A stretch of DNA of 64,000 bases from Roseobacter denitrificans OCh 114. Lineage in GTDB: Bacteria > Pseudomonadota > Alphaproteobacteria > Rhodobacterales > Rhodobacteraceae. The notes beneath the pieces were generated by a model. The model saw only the letters and a list, made by a program, of their open reading frames with translations. It was not told the DNA's origin and did no database searches. The stretch spans positions 829,001 to 893,000 of the forward strand of contig NC_008209.1 of the NCBI RefSeq assembly GCF_000014045.1. Reading direction: 5' to 3'. Numbering within the stretch: position 1 is the stretch's first letter; the number at the start of each line of letters is the position of its first letter. This document shows, in pieces, positions 36,703 through 45,615 of the stretch. A program made the translations under genes and the position numbers.

Positions 36703-38505
36703 ATGAGAAAGCTATCGCTTTTGACTTCTGGGATCGCTCTTTGCGCGGCCAGTATGGCTTTTGCAAATGACGACCTGGTCACGCAAATGAGTGATTCCAA
36801 GCAATGGGCCATTCAGACGGGTGACTACAAAAACCAACGCTACTCTGCACTTGACCAGATCAACGAAGAAAACGTCGGCGATCTGCAGGTTGCATGGACA
36901 TTCTCGACGGGTGTTCTGCGGGGCCATGAGGGTTCGCCTCTGGTGATTGGTGATGTGATGTACGTGCACACGCCATTTCCAAACATCGTCTACGCGCTGG
37001 ACCTTGCCAACGAGGGCAAGATCATCTGGAAGTATGAGCCAAAGCAGGACCCGGACGTCATTCCGGTGATGTGCTGTGACACCGTTTATCGCGGTGTGGC
37101 TTATGCCGATAACAAGATCTTCCTGCATCAGGCGGATACAACCGTTGTCGCGCTCAACGCTGAAACCGGCGCTGTTGAATGGTCCGTCGTAAATGGTGAT
37201 CCTGCCATCGGCGAGACGAACACCGCAACCGTTCTGCCCGTCAAGGACAAGGTCATCGTCGGGATTTCCGGTGGTGAATTCGGTGTGCGCGGCCATGTGA
37301 CAGCGTACAACATGGAAACGGGTGAAAAGGAATGGCGTGCCTATTCCGTCGGTCCGGATGATGAGATGCTGGTTGATCCGGTGAACACGACGCATCTGGG
37401 CAAACCCGTTGGTGAAAACTCCAGCCTCAACAGCTGGGAAGGCGACCAGTGGATGATCGGTGGCGGCACCACATGGGGCTGGTATGCGGCTGATCTTGAA
37501 GAGAACCTGATGTACTACGGTACAGGGAACCCTTCGACATGGAACCCGGCCCAGCGTCCGGGCGACAACCGCTGGACCATGACGGTCATGGCGCGTGACA
37601 TCGACACCGGTGTTGCAAGGTGGCTCTACCAGATGACCCCGCACGACGAGTGGGATTATGACGGCGTCAACGAGAACATTCTCACCGAGCAGGAAATCGA
37701 CGGTGTAGAGCGCAAGCTGTTGACCCGGTTCGACCGCAACGGTCTGGCCTATACGATGGACCGTGTGACGGGCGAATTGCTCGTGGCTGAAAAGTTCGAC
37801 CCGGTCGTGAACTGGACCTCCGGTGTTGACATGGATCCCGAAAGCGAAACCTACGGTCGTCCGCAGGTTGTGGCTCAGTACTCAACGGCGCAAAACGGTG
37901 AAGACGTGAACTCCACCGGTATCTGCCCTGCGGCTCTGGGCACCAAAGACCAGCAGCCAGCGGCCTATTCGCCGCGCACCGAAGTGTTCTACGTGCCGAC
38001 AAACCACGTCTGCATGGACTATGAGCCCTTCCGCGTGTCCTACACCGCTGGTCAGCCCTACGTCGGTGCAACCCTGTCGATGTACCCGGCACCTGACAGC
38101 CATGGCGGCATGGGTAACTTCATCGCCTGGGACAACATCAACGGTGAGATCCTGTGGTCCATCCCCGAGAAGTTCTCGGTCTGGTCCGGTGCTCTCGCAA
38201 CTGCCGGTGACGTTGTGTTCTACGGAACGCTTGAAGGTCACCTGAAAGCGGTGAGCGCCAATACTGGTGAAGAGTTGTACCGCTTCAAGACACCATCGGG
38301 CATCATCGGTAACGTCATGACCTATGAGCATGATGGCCGTCAGTACGTCGGTATCCTCTCCGGTGTCGGTGGTTGGGCCGGTATTGGTCTGGCGGCTGGT
38401 CTGACAAACCCGAACGACGGTCTGGGTGCTGTGGGCGGTTATGCAGCCCTGAGCGACTATACCGCGCTGGGTGGACAGCTGACTGTCTTCGCTCTGCCGA
38501 ACTAA
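36703..38505 (+). CDS. xoxF: XoxF, lanthanide-dependent PQQ methanol dehydrogenase
   Basis: A 600-residue periplasmic quinoprotein with a signal peptide (cleavage near AFAND). It oxidises methanol (and often formaldehyde or other alcohols) with PQQ. The vicinal disulfide Cys pair is C124-C125; metal ligands are E192 (GGEFGVRG), N276 (GTGNPSTWN) and catalytic D318, with D320 two residues on (HDEWDYDG), the extra Asp that marks lanthanide-binding XoxF and is Ala in calcium-dependent MxaF. Eight propeller blades with Trp motifs are evident. GGGAGG lies before the ATG, below a small 5' hairpin (36667-36682). Electrons go to XoxG, encoded next. Confidence 0.97.
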   Translation: MRKLSLLTSGIALCAASMAFANDDLVTQMSDSKQWAIQTGDYKNQRYSALDQINEENVGDLQVAWTFSTGVLRGHEGSPLVIGDVMYVHTPFPNIVYALDLANEGKIIWKYEPKQDPDVIPVMCCDTVYRGVAYADNKIFLHQADTTVVALNAETGAVEWSVVNGDPAIGETNTATVLPVKDKVIVGISGGEFGVRGHVTAYNMETGEKEWRAYSVGPDDEMLVDPVNTTHLGKPVGENSSLNSWEGDQWMIGGGTTWGWYAADLEENLMYYGTGNPSTWNPAQRPGDNRWTMTVMARDIDTGVARWLYQMTPHDEWDYDGVNENILTEQEIDGVERKLLTRFDRNGLAYTMDRVTGELLVAEKFDPVVNWTSGVDMDPESETYGRPQVVAQYSTAQNGEDVNSTGICPAALGTKDQQPAAYSPRTEVFYVPTNHVCMDYEPFRVSYTAGQPYVGATLSMYPAPDSHGGMGNFIAWDNINGEILWSIPEKFSVWSGALATAGDVVFYGTLEGHLKAVSANTGEELYRFKTPSGIIGNVMTYEHDGRQYVGILSGVGGWAGIGLAAGLTNPNDGLGAVGGYAALSDYTALGGQLTVFALPN

Positions 38506-38532
38506 GCGGTGGCTTGATCCAGCATGAACGAA

Positions 38533-38556
38533 TGGCGCGGCCGAACGGTCGCGCCA
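38533..38556 (+). other. Hairpin between xoxF and xoxG
   Basis: TGGCGCGGCC and GGTCGCGCCA (38533-38542 / 38547-38556) form a 10-bp stem with one G-T pair and a GAAC loop, without a T-run. It may stabilise xoxF message and reduce read-through, giving more enzyme than cytochrome. Confidence 0.55.
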
Positions 38557-38613
38557 CTTCAAAAACAAACGGGCGACAGTCAGTGGCTGGCCCAGTGATC
38601 ACGGGTAAATCTT

Positions 38614-39123
38614 ATGAAAACCACACACCGTATTTTTGCACTCTGCCTTGCCGCAGGTCTGCCAATGACCGCCCTGGCTGAGGAGCCAGTGGATCCGGCA
38701 CTTTACGAAGCGGCCTACAGTGAGGATGGCCGCTACTTCAACGCTGATGATATCCCGACCTACAATATCACCGAGGATGGCACAGTCGACTGGCTGACGT
38801 TTTCGGGCTTTCGCCGCTACCACGCGGAATGCCACGTCTGTCATGGCCCGGATGGCGAAGGATCGACCTATGCGCCCGCTGTCAAGAATGCAGCCGTGAC
38901 CCTCGGATATGAAGGGTTTTTCGATGTGGTCGTGAATGGTCGCCAGAACGGAAATTCGGTAATGCCGCATTTCGGGGAAAACCGGAATGTCATGTGTTAT
39001 CTGGACGACATATATGTCTATCTGAAGGCACGTGGAACCGACGCGCTGCCGCGCGGACGTCCGGCCAAGAAAGAAGCCAAATCGGATGCTATTCGTGAGG
39101 ACGAAAATGCCTGCATGGGCTGA
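38614..39123 (+). CDS. xoxG: XoxG, c-type cytochrome acceptor for XoxF
   Basis: A 169-residue periplasmic cytochrome: signal peptide (MKTTHRIFALCLAAGLPMTALA), a single haem site C73-H-V-C76-H77 (ECHVCHGPDGEG) and a probable axial Met in NSVMPHFGEN. The sequence belongs to the group annotated as methanol-metabolism-related c-type cytochromes. A charged C-terminal tail (RGRPAKKEAKSDAIREDENACMG) with a lone Cys is unusual. It overlaps xoxJ by 17 bp. It takes electrons from PQQH2 in XoxF. Confidence 0.92.
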   Translation: MKTTHRIFALCLAAGLPMTALAEEPVDPALYEAAYSEDGRYFNADDIPTYNITEDGTVDWLTFSGFRRYHAECHVCHGPDGEGSTYAPAVKNAAVTLGYEGFFDVVVNGRQNGNSVMPHFGENRNVMCYLDDIYVYLKARGTDALPRGRPAKKEAKSDAIREDENACMG

Positions 39124-39952
39124 AAAATACCAGCGCCTGGTTGTGACCCTTCTCCTTGGGTTCTGCCTTGCGGGGTCTGCAGGCGCACAAACGTCTGATT
39201 TGGTTTCAAGCAAAGCCTTACGCGTTTGTGCGGACCCCGCAAACTACCCGATGTCTACCCGTGATGAAGACGGCTATGAAAACAAGCTGGCTGAACTTGT
39301 CGGCGCCAAGCTCGAACTTCCCGTGCAGTATACCTGGTTTCCGATGGCAACCGGGTTTGTGCGCAACACATTGAACGCCAAACGCTGCGATCTGATCATC
39401 GGCTATGCGCAGGGCCATGAGCTGGTGTTGAACACCAACCACTATTTCACCTCCGTATATACCATCATCGTGCCACAGGACAGCGATCTGGCTGATGTGA
39501 AATCGCTTGCTGATCCAGCCCTCAAAGGGCGTAAACTGGGCATTATCGCAGGCACACCGCCGTCGGCGCATCTTGCGCGGCACGGGCTGATTGCAAAGGC
39601 GAAAGCTTACAATCTCGTGGTGGACCGACGTGTCGAGAACCCGGCGATTGACATGCTTGACGACCTCAGCGCAGGCGAAATTGACGCCGCCGTTTTGTGG
39701 GGCCCATTGGGCGGGCCGCTGGTCAAATCCAGCTATCCCGGTTTCAAAGTGATCCCGCTGATCAGCGAGCAATCACCGCCGCGTCTTTTCTTTCGGATCA
39801 CGATGGGCGTTCGTCTGGGCGAAAAGGTCTGGCAGCGTAACCTCAATTCGCTGATCCGCCGCAATCAGGACGAAATCAACAGCTTGCTCGTGGATGCTGG
39901 TGTGCCGCTTGTGACCGATCTTGGCACTGAGGTGTTGGAGATCTCGAATTGA
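39107..39952 (+). CDS. xoxJ: XoxJ, quinoprotein-associated periplasmic binding protein
   Basis: A 281-residue protein with a signal peptide (YQRLVVTLLLGFCLAGSAGA) and the type II periplasmic-binding fold: LRVCADPANYPMSTRDEDGYENKL, then AKRCDLIIGYAQGHE, and LKGRKLGIIAGTPPSAHLARHG. XoxJ/MxaJ proteins are not transport receptors; they are thought to help activate the dehydrogenase. ATG at 39107 has GAGGA at 5 nt and lies inside the end of xoxG. Its stop overlaps the next gene's TTG. The xoxF-xoxG-xoxJ order is standard. Confidence 0.9.
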   Translation: MPAWAEKYQRLVVTLLLGFCLAGSAGAQTSDLVSSKALRVCADPANYPMSTRDEDGYENKLAELVGAKLELPVQYTWFPMATGFVRNTLNAKRCDLIIGYAQGHELVLNTNHYFTSVYTIIVPQDSDLADVKSLADPALKGRKLGIIAGTPPSAHLARHGLIAKAKAYNLVVDRRVENPAIDMLDDLSAGEIDAAVLWGPLGGPLVKSSYPGFKVIPLISEQSPPRLFFRITMGVRLGEKVWQRNLNSLIRRNQDEINSLLVDAGVPLVTDLGTEVLEISN

Positions 39953-40503
39953 TCAAAATCCTGCTGGCAGCGGCATTTCTCACGGTGGCGCAGCACGCAG
40001 GGGCACAAACCGTGCCCGAGCCTTCAGATTACCGAATGGATCACTACCGCAGCCCCGTTCCTGCGACCCTGCAGGGCGGTACGGTTGTCGGTCCGGAAGA
40101 GGCGCATGCCTTATGGGCGTCGGGGCAGGCCGCCTTTATTGATGTCATGCCGCAACCGCCCAAACCGGCAAACCTGCCGGAGGGAACCATCTGGCGGGAC
40201 AAGCCGCGCATCTCGATCCCCGGTGCGATCTGGGTGCCGAATGTGGGCTATGGCGCGATCGCCGATGTGACGGCTGCCTATTTTCGCGATGCGCTCAACG
40301 CAGCCACGCAAGGGCGTGCGGATCACCCCATCGTGCTGTTTTGTCTTGAAGACTGCTGGATGAGCTGGAACGCCGCCCGTCGTGCGCTGGAGTGGGGGTA
40401 TACATCGGTTTACTGGTTCCCTGAAGGCACCGACGGCTGGGGGCTTTGGGACTATCCGCTGGAGCGGATCGAGCCGCACCACGGCCAACCCCAGACGCAG
40501 TGA
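39949..40503 (+). CDS. PQQ-dependent catabolism-associated CXXCW-motif protein (rhodanese-like)
   Basis: A 184-residue exported protein with a signal peptide (cleavage near HAGAQ). The core is rhodanese-like (AAFIDVMPQPP...IPGAIWVPNVG) and the signature FCLEDCWMSWNAARRALEWGY has two Cys, C132 and C136, followed by W137; strictly read this is C-x3-C-W. Rhodaneses move sulfane sulfur, so a link with the SoxYZ-like carriers is plausible but unproven. It starts with TTG overlapping the xoxJ stop (TTGA), with GGAG at 8 nt. Confidence 0.85.
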   Translation: MIKILLAAAFLTVAQHAGAQTVPEPSDYRMDHYRSPVPATLQGGTVVGPEEAHALWASGQAAFIDVMPQPPKPANLPEGTIWRDKPRISIPGAIWVPNVGYGAIADVTAAYFRDALNAATQGRADHPIVLFCLEDCWMSWNAARRALEWGYTSVYWFPEGTDGWGLWDYPLERIEPHHGQPQTQ

Positions 40504-41316
40504 TCAAAAGCCAGGCAGGTCCTTGCGCATATGCGCGACAGTGCCGTCCGTGTCGGTCATCGTGACATCCACAGAACGCGTGCTTTGCGGTACGGCAAGA
40601 CCGAGGCGGGGATTTTCGGACAGGGATATCGACCCTGTCACATCAACATAGCCCGCACCGTCAAGGTCGATTTCGACGTTTTCCACATAGCGCATCGGGA
40701 TGAACAGCAGTGAAATCTGATCCCGCTGCATGCCGGAATGTGAGGGGTGCGATATATCCACGTCCATCCGCCCAAGACGCGCAGACAGGTTTTCAAGCTT
40801 GCCGCCGCCCACGCCGGGCAGGGTGCCTGCCATCTCGATGCTCATCTCGCCAAGTGTTGCGAGCGCCAGTTCCGGGTCGGTCCCAGGCGGTGCGGCACAG
40901 GCACCCGTACCCGAGGTTTTGACGAAGGTTTCTGAAACGAACAGCCGCCCGTCCGTCGTTTCTGCGATCACATGCAGGGGGGTTGGACCGTTCACGCGCA
41001 TCGTGATGTCGAAGAAAAAGCCCGGTTGCGGCGTCTCAAGGTCGAACACTGCAGAGACAGGCATCGGGTTTTCGTCCAGCACGACCGTCACCTTTGTCAA
41101 CTGCGTGCCGACCGGTGCCTTGATCTGTGCGGCGAGGTCCGTGCGCGCGTCGTCCGGGGTTCTGTAAGGAGCGTCGATGGCGATGACGCCTGTCCCATCA
41201 AGCATGAAGCGTTCGCCATAAAGCTGGGCCTTCACGGCTTCCCATGCTTCGTTGCTGGCCAGCGCAGGCAGCGCCACACAGCACATCAGCGCTGCTGTCA
41301 ATCCAATACGTTTCAT
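40504..41316 (-). CDS. Quinoprotein dehydrogenase-associated SoxYZ-like carrier 2
   Basis: A 270-residue paralog of the carrier at 31416-32228: signal peptide (MKRIGLTAALMCCVALPALA), SoxY-like part ending at FVKTSGTGACAAPPG with one Cys (C140), and SoxZ-like part (ISHPSHSGMQRDQISLLFIPMRYV...SISLSENPRL). The carrier Cys is followed by a Pro-containing linker as in paralog 1 but lacks the Gly-Gly directly before it. It stops immediately next to the end of the convergent CXXCW gene and overlaps the start-side neighbour (beta-propeller) by 4 bp, so it belongs to a four-gene minus-strand operon. Confidence 0.85.
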   Translation of the reverse strand: MKRIGLTAALMCCVALPALASNEAWEAVKAQLYGERFMLDGTGVIAIDAPYRTPDDARTDLAAQIKAPVGTQLTKVTVVLDENPMPVSAVFDLETPQPGFFFDITMRVNGPTPLHVIAETTDGRLFVSETFVKTSGTGACAAPPGTDPELALATLGEMSIEMAGTLPGVGGGKLENLSARLGRMDVDISHPSHSGMQRDQISLLFIPMRYVENVEIDLDGAGYVDVTGSISLSENPRLGLAVPQSTRSVDVTMTDTDGTVAHMRKDLPGF

Positions 41317-42254
41317 TCAATCCCTCCCAGAATAAATGTCCCGAAGGCCCGTGGGCCGTCACAGGTTTCGATGTGTTGTACCACAGAAAGTGCATCCGCG
41401 TCGAATACTGTCACAGTATTCTCAAACCAGTTGGCGACGACGATGCGCTGACCATCGGGGGTGGTGTCGATCCCCTCGGGATATTCGCCGGTCTCAAGTG
41501 TCGCGATCTTACGCAGCGTACCGAGGTCAATGACGCTGAGCGTGTCGGCGTATTGATTTGTCACAAAGGCACGACCCTGCGCAAAAGCCACGCCGTAGGG
41601 GCGCGCGCCGACCGCGACCGTTGCCAATGCTGCGCCATTCTCAGGGTCAATCACGCTGACGTCATTACTGCCCACATTGCCCACAAACAGGCGACCATCA
41701 GGTGCAAAGCGCAGGCCAAAAGGGCGGGTGCCCACATCCACGCGGTGCAAAAGATCAAGCGTTGCGGCATCGAAAACAGAAACCTGATCGGCGTCCCTGT
41801 CCGCCGAGGCCAGCCAACGCCCGTCATCTGACAGGGCCAACCCGGCGGGGGCCGCGCCGACCGTCAACTGTGCCTGTTCCGACAGGTCCATCGCATCCAG
41901 CACCCAGATGCGGGCGTTGTACCAATCGGAGACGAACAGCCGATTACGCCGGGGGTCATGGGCAACACCCATCGGACCCCCATCCTGAACGACTTGCGCA
42001 AGGACTTTGCCCGTCAGCCGATCATGTCGCCTGACCGTTTTGCTGTCCGCGGCAACCGTAAAGGCGGCGTCCGTGTCCACCGCCACTCCGGCTGGTTTGC
42101 CCGGCACGGCCCACAGGTGGTGCTGCACGCCTTTCGACAGGTCGAGAACGCTCAGCGCGTCCCCGTTCTGGCATGTGACATAGGCGAGATCACTTGCCGC
42201 CACCGGGGTCGCGACAAGCATTAACGCGAGGATCAGTTTACGAGTCAGGCGCAC
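41313..42254 (-). CDS. YVTN-type beta-propeller protein
   Basis: A 313-residue periplasmic protein (signal peptide LILALMLVATPVAAS) built of about seven ~40-residue blades with the repeated pattern VxxHDPRRNRLFVSDW / GLALSDDGRWLASAD / FVTNQYADTLSVIDL. Propellers of this type accompany PQQ-dependent catabolism. Likely GTG start at 42254, overlapping the MxaD-like gene by 17 bp; its stop overlaps the SoxYZ-like start. It may bind a partner dehydrogenase or carrier; no catalytic residues are evident. A second propeller lies at 44613-45584. Confidence 0.78.
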   Translation of the reverse strand: MRLTRKLILALMLVATPVAASDLAYVTCQNGDALSVLDLSKGVQHHLWAVPGKPAGVAVDTDAAFTVAADSKTVRRHDRLTGKVLAQVVQDGGPMGVAHDPRRNRLFVSDWYNARIWVLDAMDLSEQAQLTVGAAPAGLALSDDGRWLASADRDADQVSVFDAATLDLLHRVDVGTRPFGLRFAPDGRLFVGNVGSNDVSVIDPENGAALATVAVGARPYGVAFAQGRAFVTNQYADTLSVIDLGTLRKIATLETGEYPEGIDTTPDGQRIVVANWFENTVTVFDADALSVVQHIETCDGPRAFGTFILGGIE

Positions 42255-42783
42255 CGAAGGCCGTCGTCAAAGCATCCAGACCCGCCTGATAAACGGCGGA
42301 GACAGCGGCAATTGCCGCCTCATCGTTCAGGTCCTCGGGCGGATCGTTGTTGGGATAGCCTCGGTAAAATGCGCCGCGCCATTCAATCACCGACCCGCCT
42401 CCATCGCGGGCTTTGACCGTCAGGTGGGACGAATAATTGGTGACAGGCAGCACCTCGACCAGAACATCGGTGATGCGGTAGGAATAGCTCATCTTTTCAT
42501 CGCTGTACTTGTACAGGATTTCAGAAATCGTAGGCCCGTCGGCGGCCCCCAGAGACAGCACGCGGGTGGCGTCTATTTCGTTGCCATTCTCGCCCGTGCT
42601 GCTGTGCACTGCCGGATGCCACGACATGTCCTGAAAATCACCGATCCGTGCCCAGACCTCTGCCGGTTCAGCCGCCACCTCGGTGGTCAATGTGATCTTC
42701 TGGCGCGTCGGGCCATGGGCAAGCGCCACACCCGGCACGAGCGTGACCGCCAGAGCCATTGACATAAAACTGCGTTTTTTCAT
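42238..42783 (-). CDS. MxaD-like SRPBCC (polyketide-cyclase fold) exported protein
   Basis: A 181-residue protein: signal peptide (RSFMSMALAVTLVPGVALA) and a START/SRPBCC domain (TTEVAAEPAEVWARIGDFQDMSWHP, then VIEWRGAFYRGY). MxaD in methylotrophs stimulates electron transfer between methanol dehydrogenase and its cytochrome, and this protein sits in the xox island, so a similar role is likely. GGAGG lies 4 nt before the ATG at 42783; an ATG at 42786 overlapping the upstream stop is the alternative. Confidence 0.78.
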   Translation of the reverse strand: MKKRSFMSMALAVTLVPGVALAHGPTRQKITLTTEVAAEPAEVWARIGDFQDMSWHPAVHSSTGENGNEIDATRVLSLGAADGPTISEILYKYSDEKMSYSYRITDVLVEVLPVTNYSSHLTVKARDGGGSVIEWRGAFYRGYPNNDPPEDLNDEAAIAAVSAVYQAGLDALTTAFGAPDS

Positions 42784-43265
42784 CATTCCTCCGCTACAAA
42801 AAATCGGTTTTTCAGGATGTACCGCATCCCGCGCTGCCAGCTGTCGTCGGTGTTGCCCCTGATATCCACCACACCGCCTTTCACCATCTCGCCGGTGTCT
42901 GCCGCGCGTAGTTGCAGGTTCATGGCCAGGATGAGATCCGAGACTTTCTGAACCTCCCCGACCAGCGAATAATCCGCGCCAAGGTCCGCCGCGATGCGGG
43001 TGTCGCACCCATAGCATTTGGCCACATTGGCGACCCGGTCGATCTGATCACGCGCCGGTTCGATATCGACGAGCACGTAGCCCTCTTGGGTAAATCGGTC
43101 GGCCACCATTGCTTCGAGTGTGGCAATCCGTGCCAGTTCGGCAGGATCCGTCCCGTCGTTCGTTGTTTGCAAGGATGTATCCAGCAGGGTCAGCCCAAAG
43201 AACGCCACTTTTTCCTGTGCCTGAGCACCGGTGGCCGCCAGAAGAGCAAGAATTATCAGTCGCAT
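42783..43265 (-). CDS. DUF3280/DUF2380-like exported protein
   Basis: A 160-residue protein with a short signal peptide (MRLIILALLAATGAQA). The mature segment KVAFFGLTLLDTS...RIATLEAMVADRFTQEGYVLVD...YSLVGEVQKVSDLILAMNLQLRAADTGEMV matches the DUF2380/DUF3280 fold, related to periplasmic CsgG/TolB-N-like domains. A KCYGCD pair of Cys (2 apart) may be redox- or metal-active. First gene of the four-gene minus operon, divergent from the binding-protein gene. ATG at 43265 preferred over GTG at 43271. Its biochemical role is unknown. Confidence 0.72.
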   Translation of the reverse strand: MRLIILALLAATGAQAQEKVAFFGLTLLDTSLQTTNDGTDPAELARIATLEAMVADRFTQEGYVLVDIEPARDQIDRVANVAKCYGCDTRIAADLGADYSLVGEVQKVSDLILAMNLQLRAADTGEMVKGGVVDIRGNTDDSWQRGMRYILKNRFFVAEE

Positions 43266-43412
43266 AGGCACATTCTTAAAAAATAAGAGTCGTGCTTTAT
43301 GGTGCGACTGCTAGGCTCTTTATCACAACCCGGCCAAAAGTATCGGTTCACGCCGCGCGATAGGTCAGGAACAAAGGGAGGCCCGGATAACAAGCGGGCA
43401 AGGGAGGTTAAG

Positions 43413-44600
43413 GTGCCACGATTGCACATGTCGCTTTTGGCGGCTCTTGCGTTTTTCATGTCGGTCAGCACGGCGCAGGCGATTGATGTCAAAGCAGCTG
43501 TTTTGCGCATCGACTATCCGACGCTGTTGCCGATCAGTCGTTATGACCTGCAGCCGGATGATCTGGGGTTTGCCGGGGCTGCGCTGGCGGATGAGGACAA
43601 TGGTACGACCGGCGGATTTCTGGGGCATACCTATGAAACCACGCAGGTCGCGGTCCCGCCGGAAGAGGCGGATGCAGCACTTGATGCGATCCTCGCTGAC
43701 GGTATCCGGCTGATCGTGGTGCAGGCGCGCATGGATGATTTGCTGCGCCTCACGGACAAGGCTGCCGAGGCGGGAGCGTTGGTGTTCAACGCGCGTGCGC
43801 CAGACACGGCGCTGCGCGATACCGAATGCCGGGGCAACCTGCTGCACACGGCACCGTCTTATGCGATGATGGCCGATGCGGTCGCGCAATTCGCGGTCTG
43901 GAAACAGTGGACGGATTGGTTCCTGATCGCCGGGTCCAATGCACCGGATGTGCAGTTTGCCGATGCCTTCCGCGCGTCGGCCCGCAAATTTGGCGCGGAG
44001 ATCGTCGAGGACCGCACCTTTGAAGACACCGGCGGGTCACGGCGCACGGATTCAGGCCATGTGATGGTGCAGCGGCAATTGCCAACCTTCACGCAGGAAG
44101 CCGAGGATCATGATGTGGTCATCGCTGCCGATGTCACGGATTATTTTGCGCGTTTCCTGAGCTACCACCTCTGGACGCCGCGCCCCGTCATGGGGTCAGG
44201 CGGGCTTGTGCCGACAACATTCCACGGCGCGCATGAAGCCTATGGCGCAACGCAGTTTCAAACCCGTTTCGAGGAATTGACCGGGCGCTATGTCAAACCC
44301 GAAGACTATAACGTCTGGCTGGCACTGCGTGTCGTCGGCGAGGCAGTGACCCGCGCCAATACGGCCGAACCCGATGGTGTGCGCGACTATGCCAAATCCG
44401 ACGAATTCGAACTGGCGGCGTTCAAGGGGCAGCGGGTCACGTTTCGCGACTGGAACGGGCAGTTGCGCCAACCCATGCTGTTATATGACGGCACCATCAC
44501 GGTCAGCGTCAGCCCACAAGAAGGGTTTTTGCACCAAAGCTCACCGCTCGACACGATGGGCCTTGATCGCCCTGAATCCCAATGCACCGCTTTTGAATAA
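43413..44600 (+). CDS. Quinoprotein-associated ABC-type substrate-binding protein
   Basis: A 395-residue exported protein of the Peripla_BP_6-like family found beside PQQ-dependent alcohol dehydrogenase systems. Signal peptide MSLLAALAFFMSVSTAQA; mature start VKAAVLRIDYPTLLPISRYD; later LIVVQARMDDLLRLTDKA and DVVIAADVTDYFARFLSYHLW. The GTG at 43413 has a perfect GGGAGG at 5 nt; the upstream open frame is not coding. Normally such genes come with an ABC-2 type permease and ATPase, which are absent here, so it may be an orphan receptor or use another transporter. Confidence 0.82.
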   Translation: MPRLHMSLLAALAFFMSVSTAQAIDVKAAVLRIDYPTLLPISRYDLQPDDLGFAGAALADEDNGTTGGFLGHTYETTQVAVPPEEADAALDAILADGIRLIVVQARMDDLLRLTDKAAEAGALVFNARAPDTALRDTECRGNLLHTAPSYAMMADAVAQFAVWKQWTDWFLIAGSNAPDVQFADAFRASARKFGAEIVEDRTFEDTGGSRRTDSGHVMVQRQLPTFTQEAEDHDVVIAADVTDYFARFLSYHLWTPRPVMGSGGLVPTTFHGAHEAYGATQFQTRFEELTGRYVKPEDYNVWLALRVVGEAVTRANTAEPDGVRDYAKSDEFELAAFKGQRVTFRDWNGQLRQPMLLYDGTITVSVSPQEGFLHQSSPLDTMGLDRPESQCTAFE

Positions 44601-44612
44601 CAGGAGACACCC

Positions 44613-45584
44613 ATGAAATCTCTGGTCCTATCCACGGCCTTTCTGGCCCTGATGGCAGCCCCGGCCCTCGCGGGCAAAGCGTTCATCTCCAACGAGCGGG
44701 GGAACACGATCACTGTCCTCAATACCGACACCTGGGAGGTTGAGACCGAGTTCTTTGCAGGCAACCGTCCGCGTGGCATCACCGTCAGCCCGGATGGCAA
44801 GATCATCTATGTCTGCGCTTCTGATGACAACCTCGTGCGGGTTTTCGATTCAACGACCTACGAGGAACTGCCCAGCCTGCCGTCCGGTCCCGACCCGGAA
44901 TTGTTCATCCTTGAACCCAATGGTGAGCGGCTCTTCATCGCCAATGAAGATGACAATCTGGTCACTGTCACGGATACAACGACACGCACCATTCTGGCCG
45001 AAGTCCCCGTCGGGGTGGAACCCGAAGGCATGGGGATGAGCCCGGATGCGAAATTCGTGGTCAATACCTCCGAGACGACCAACATGGCGCATTTCATTTC
45101 GACCGAAGACTACAAGATCAAGCACAACGTGCTGGTCGATCAGCGCCCACGCTATGCGACCTATACCGCAGATGGCACGCGGCTTTTCGTGACCTCAGAA
45201 ATCGGTGGCACAGTGACGGCGATGGATATCGCAGAGGACGGCGCGCCAACGGTCATCGGCAAGATCACGTTTGAGGTGGCAGGGGTTCAGCCGGAATGGT
45301 TGCAGCCCGTCGGCGCCAAGGTCACATCCGACGGCAAGCGTCTCTTCGTGGCCCTTGGGCCTGCCAACCGTGTGGCCGTTGTCGATGCGCAAAGTCTTGA
45401 GGTGCTCGATTACATCCTTGTGGGTCAGCGCGTCTGGCAGCTGTCTTTCACACCGGATGAAAAGTACCTCATCAGCACCAATGGCAATTCCAACGACGTC
45501 ACGGTGATCGATGTGGCCGCCGAAAAAGCGATTAAGTCCATTCAGGTGGGCCAACAGCCATGGGGCGTCGTGACCATCGAGTGA
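44613..45584 (+). CDS. PQQ-dependent catabolism-associated YVTN beta-propeller protein
   Basis: A 323-residue periplasmic seven-bladed propeller: signal peptide (LVLSTAFLALMAAPALA), blades with FISNERGNTITVLNTDTWEV, GITVSPDGKIIYVCASDDN, LFIANEDDNLVTVTDTTTR and VFVALGPANRVAVVDAQ-like repeats. CAGGAGACACCC precedes the ATG. It follows the orphan binding protein by 12 bp and belongs to the same transcript. Homologs are regular members of PQQ alcohol-dehydrogenase clusters; the molecular function is not established. Confidence 0.83.
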   Translation: MKSLVLSTAFLALMAAPALAGKAFISNERGNTITVLNTDTWEVETEFFAGNRPRGITVSPDGKIIYVCASDDNLVRVFDSTTYEELPSLPSGPDPELFILEPNGERLFIANEDDNLVTVTDTTTRTILAEVPVGVEPEGMGMSPDAKFVVNTSETTNMAHFISTEDYKIKHNVLVDQRPRYATYTADGTRLFVTSEIGGTVTAMDIAEDGAPTVIGKITFEVAGVQPEWLQPVGAKVTSDGKRLFVALGPANRVAVVDAQSLEVLDYILVGQRVWQLSFTPDEKYLISTNGNSNDVTVIDVAAEKAIKSIQVGQQPWGVVTIE

Positions 45585-45615
45585 TGGTCAACAGAAATTT
45601 CGAGGGAGAGAAACG

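Noticed and set aside
36703..38505. Calcium-type MxaF as identity of the quinoprotein
   Set aside because: The residue two after the catalytic Asp is Asp (D320), not Ala, and xoxG and xoxJ follow without mxaI.
39949..40503. CXXCW protein considered as a thioredoxin
   Set aside because: No CxxC thioredoxin motif; the two Cys are three residues apart and the surrounding sequence fits a rhodanese-like fold.
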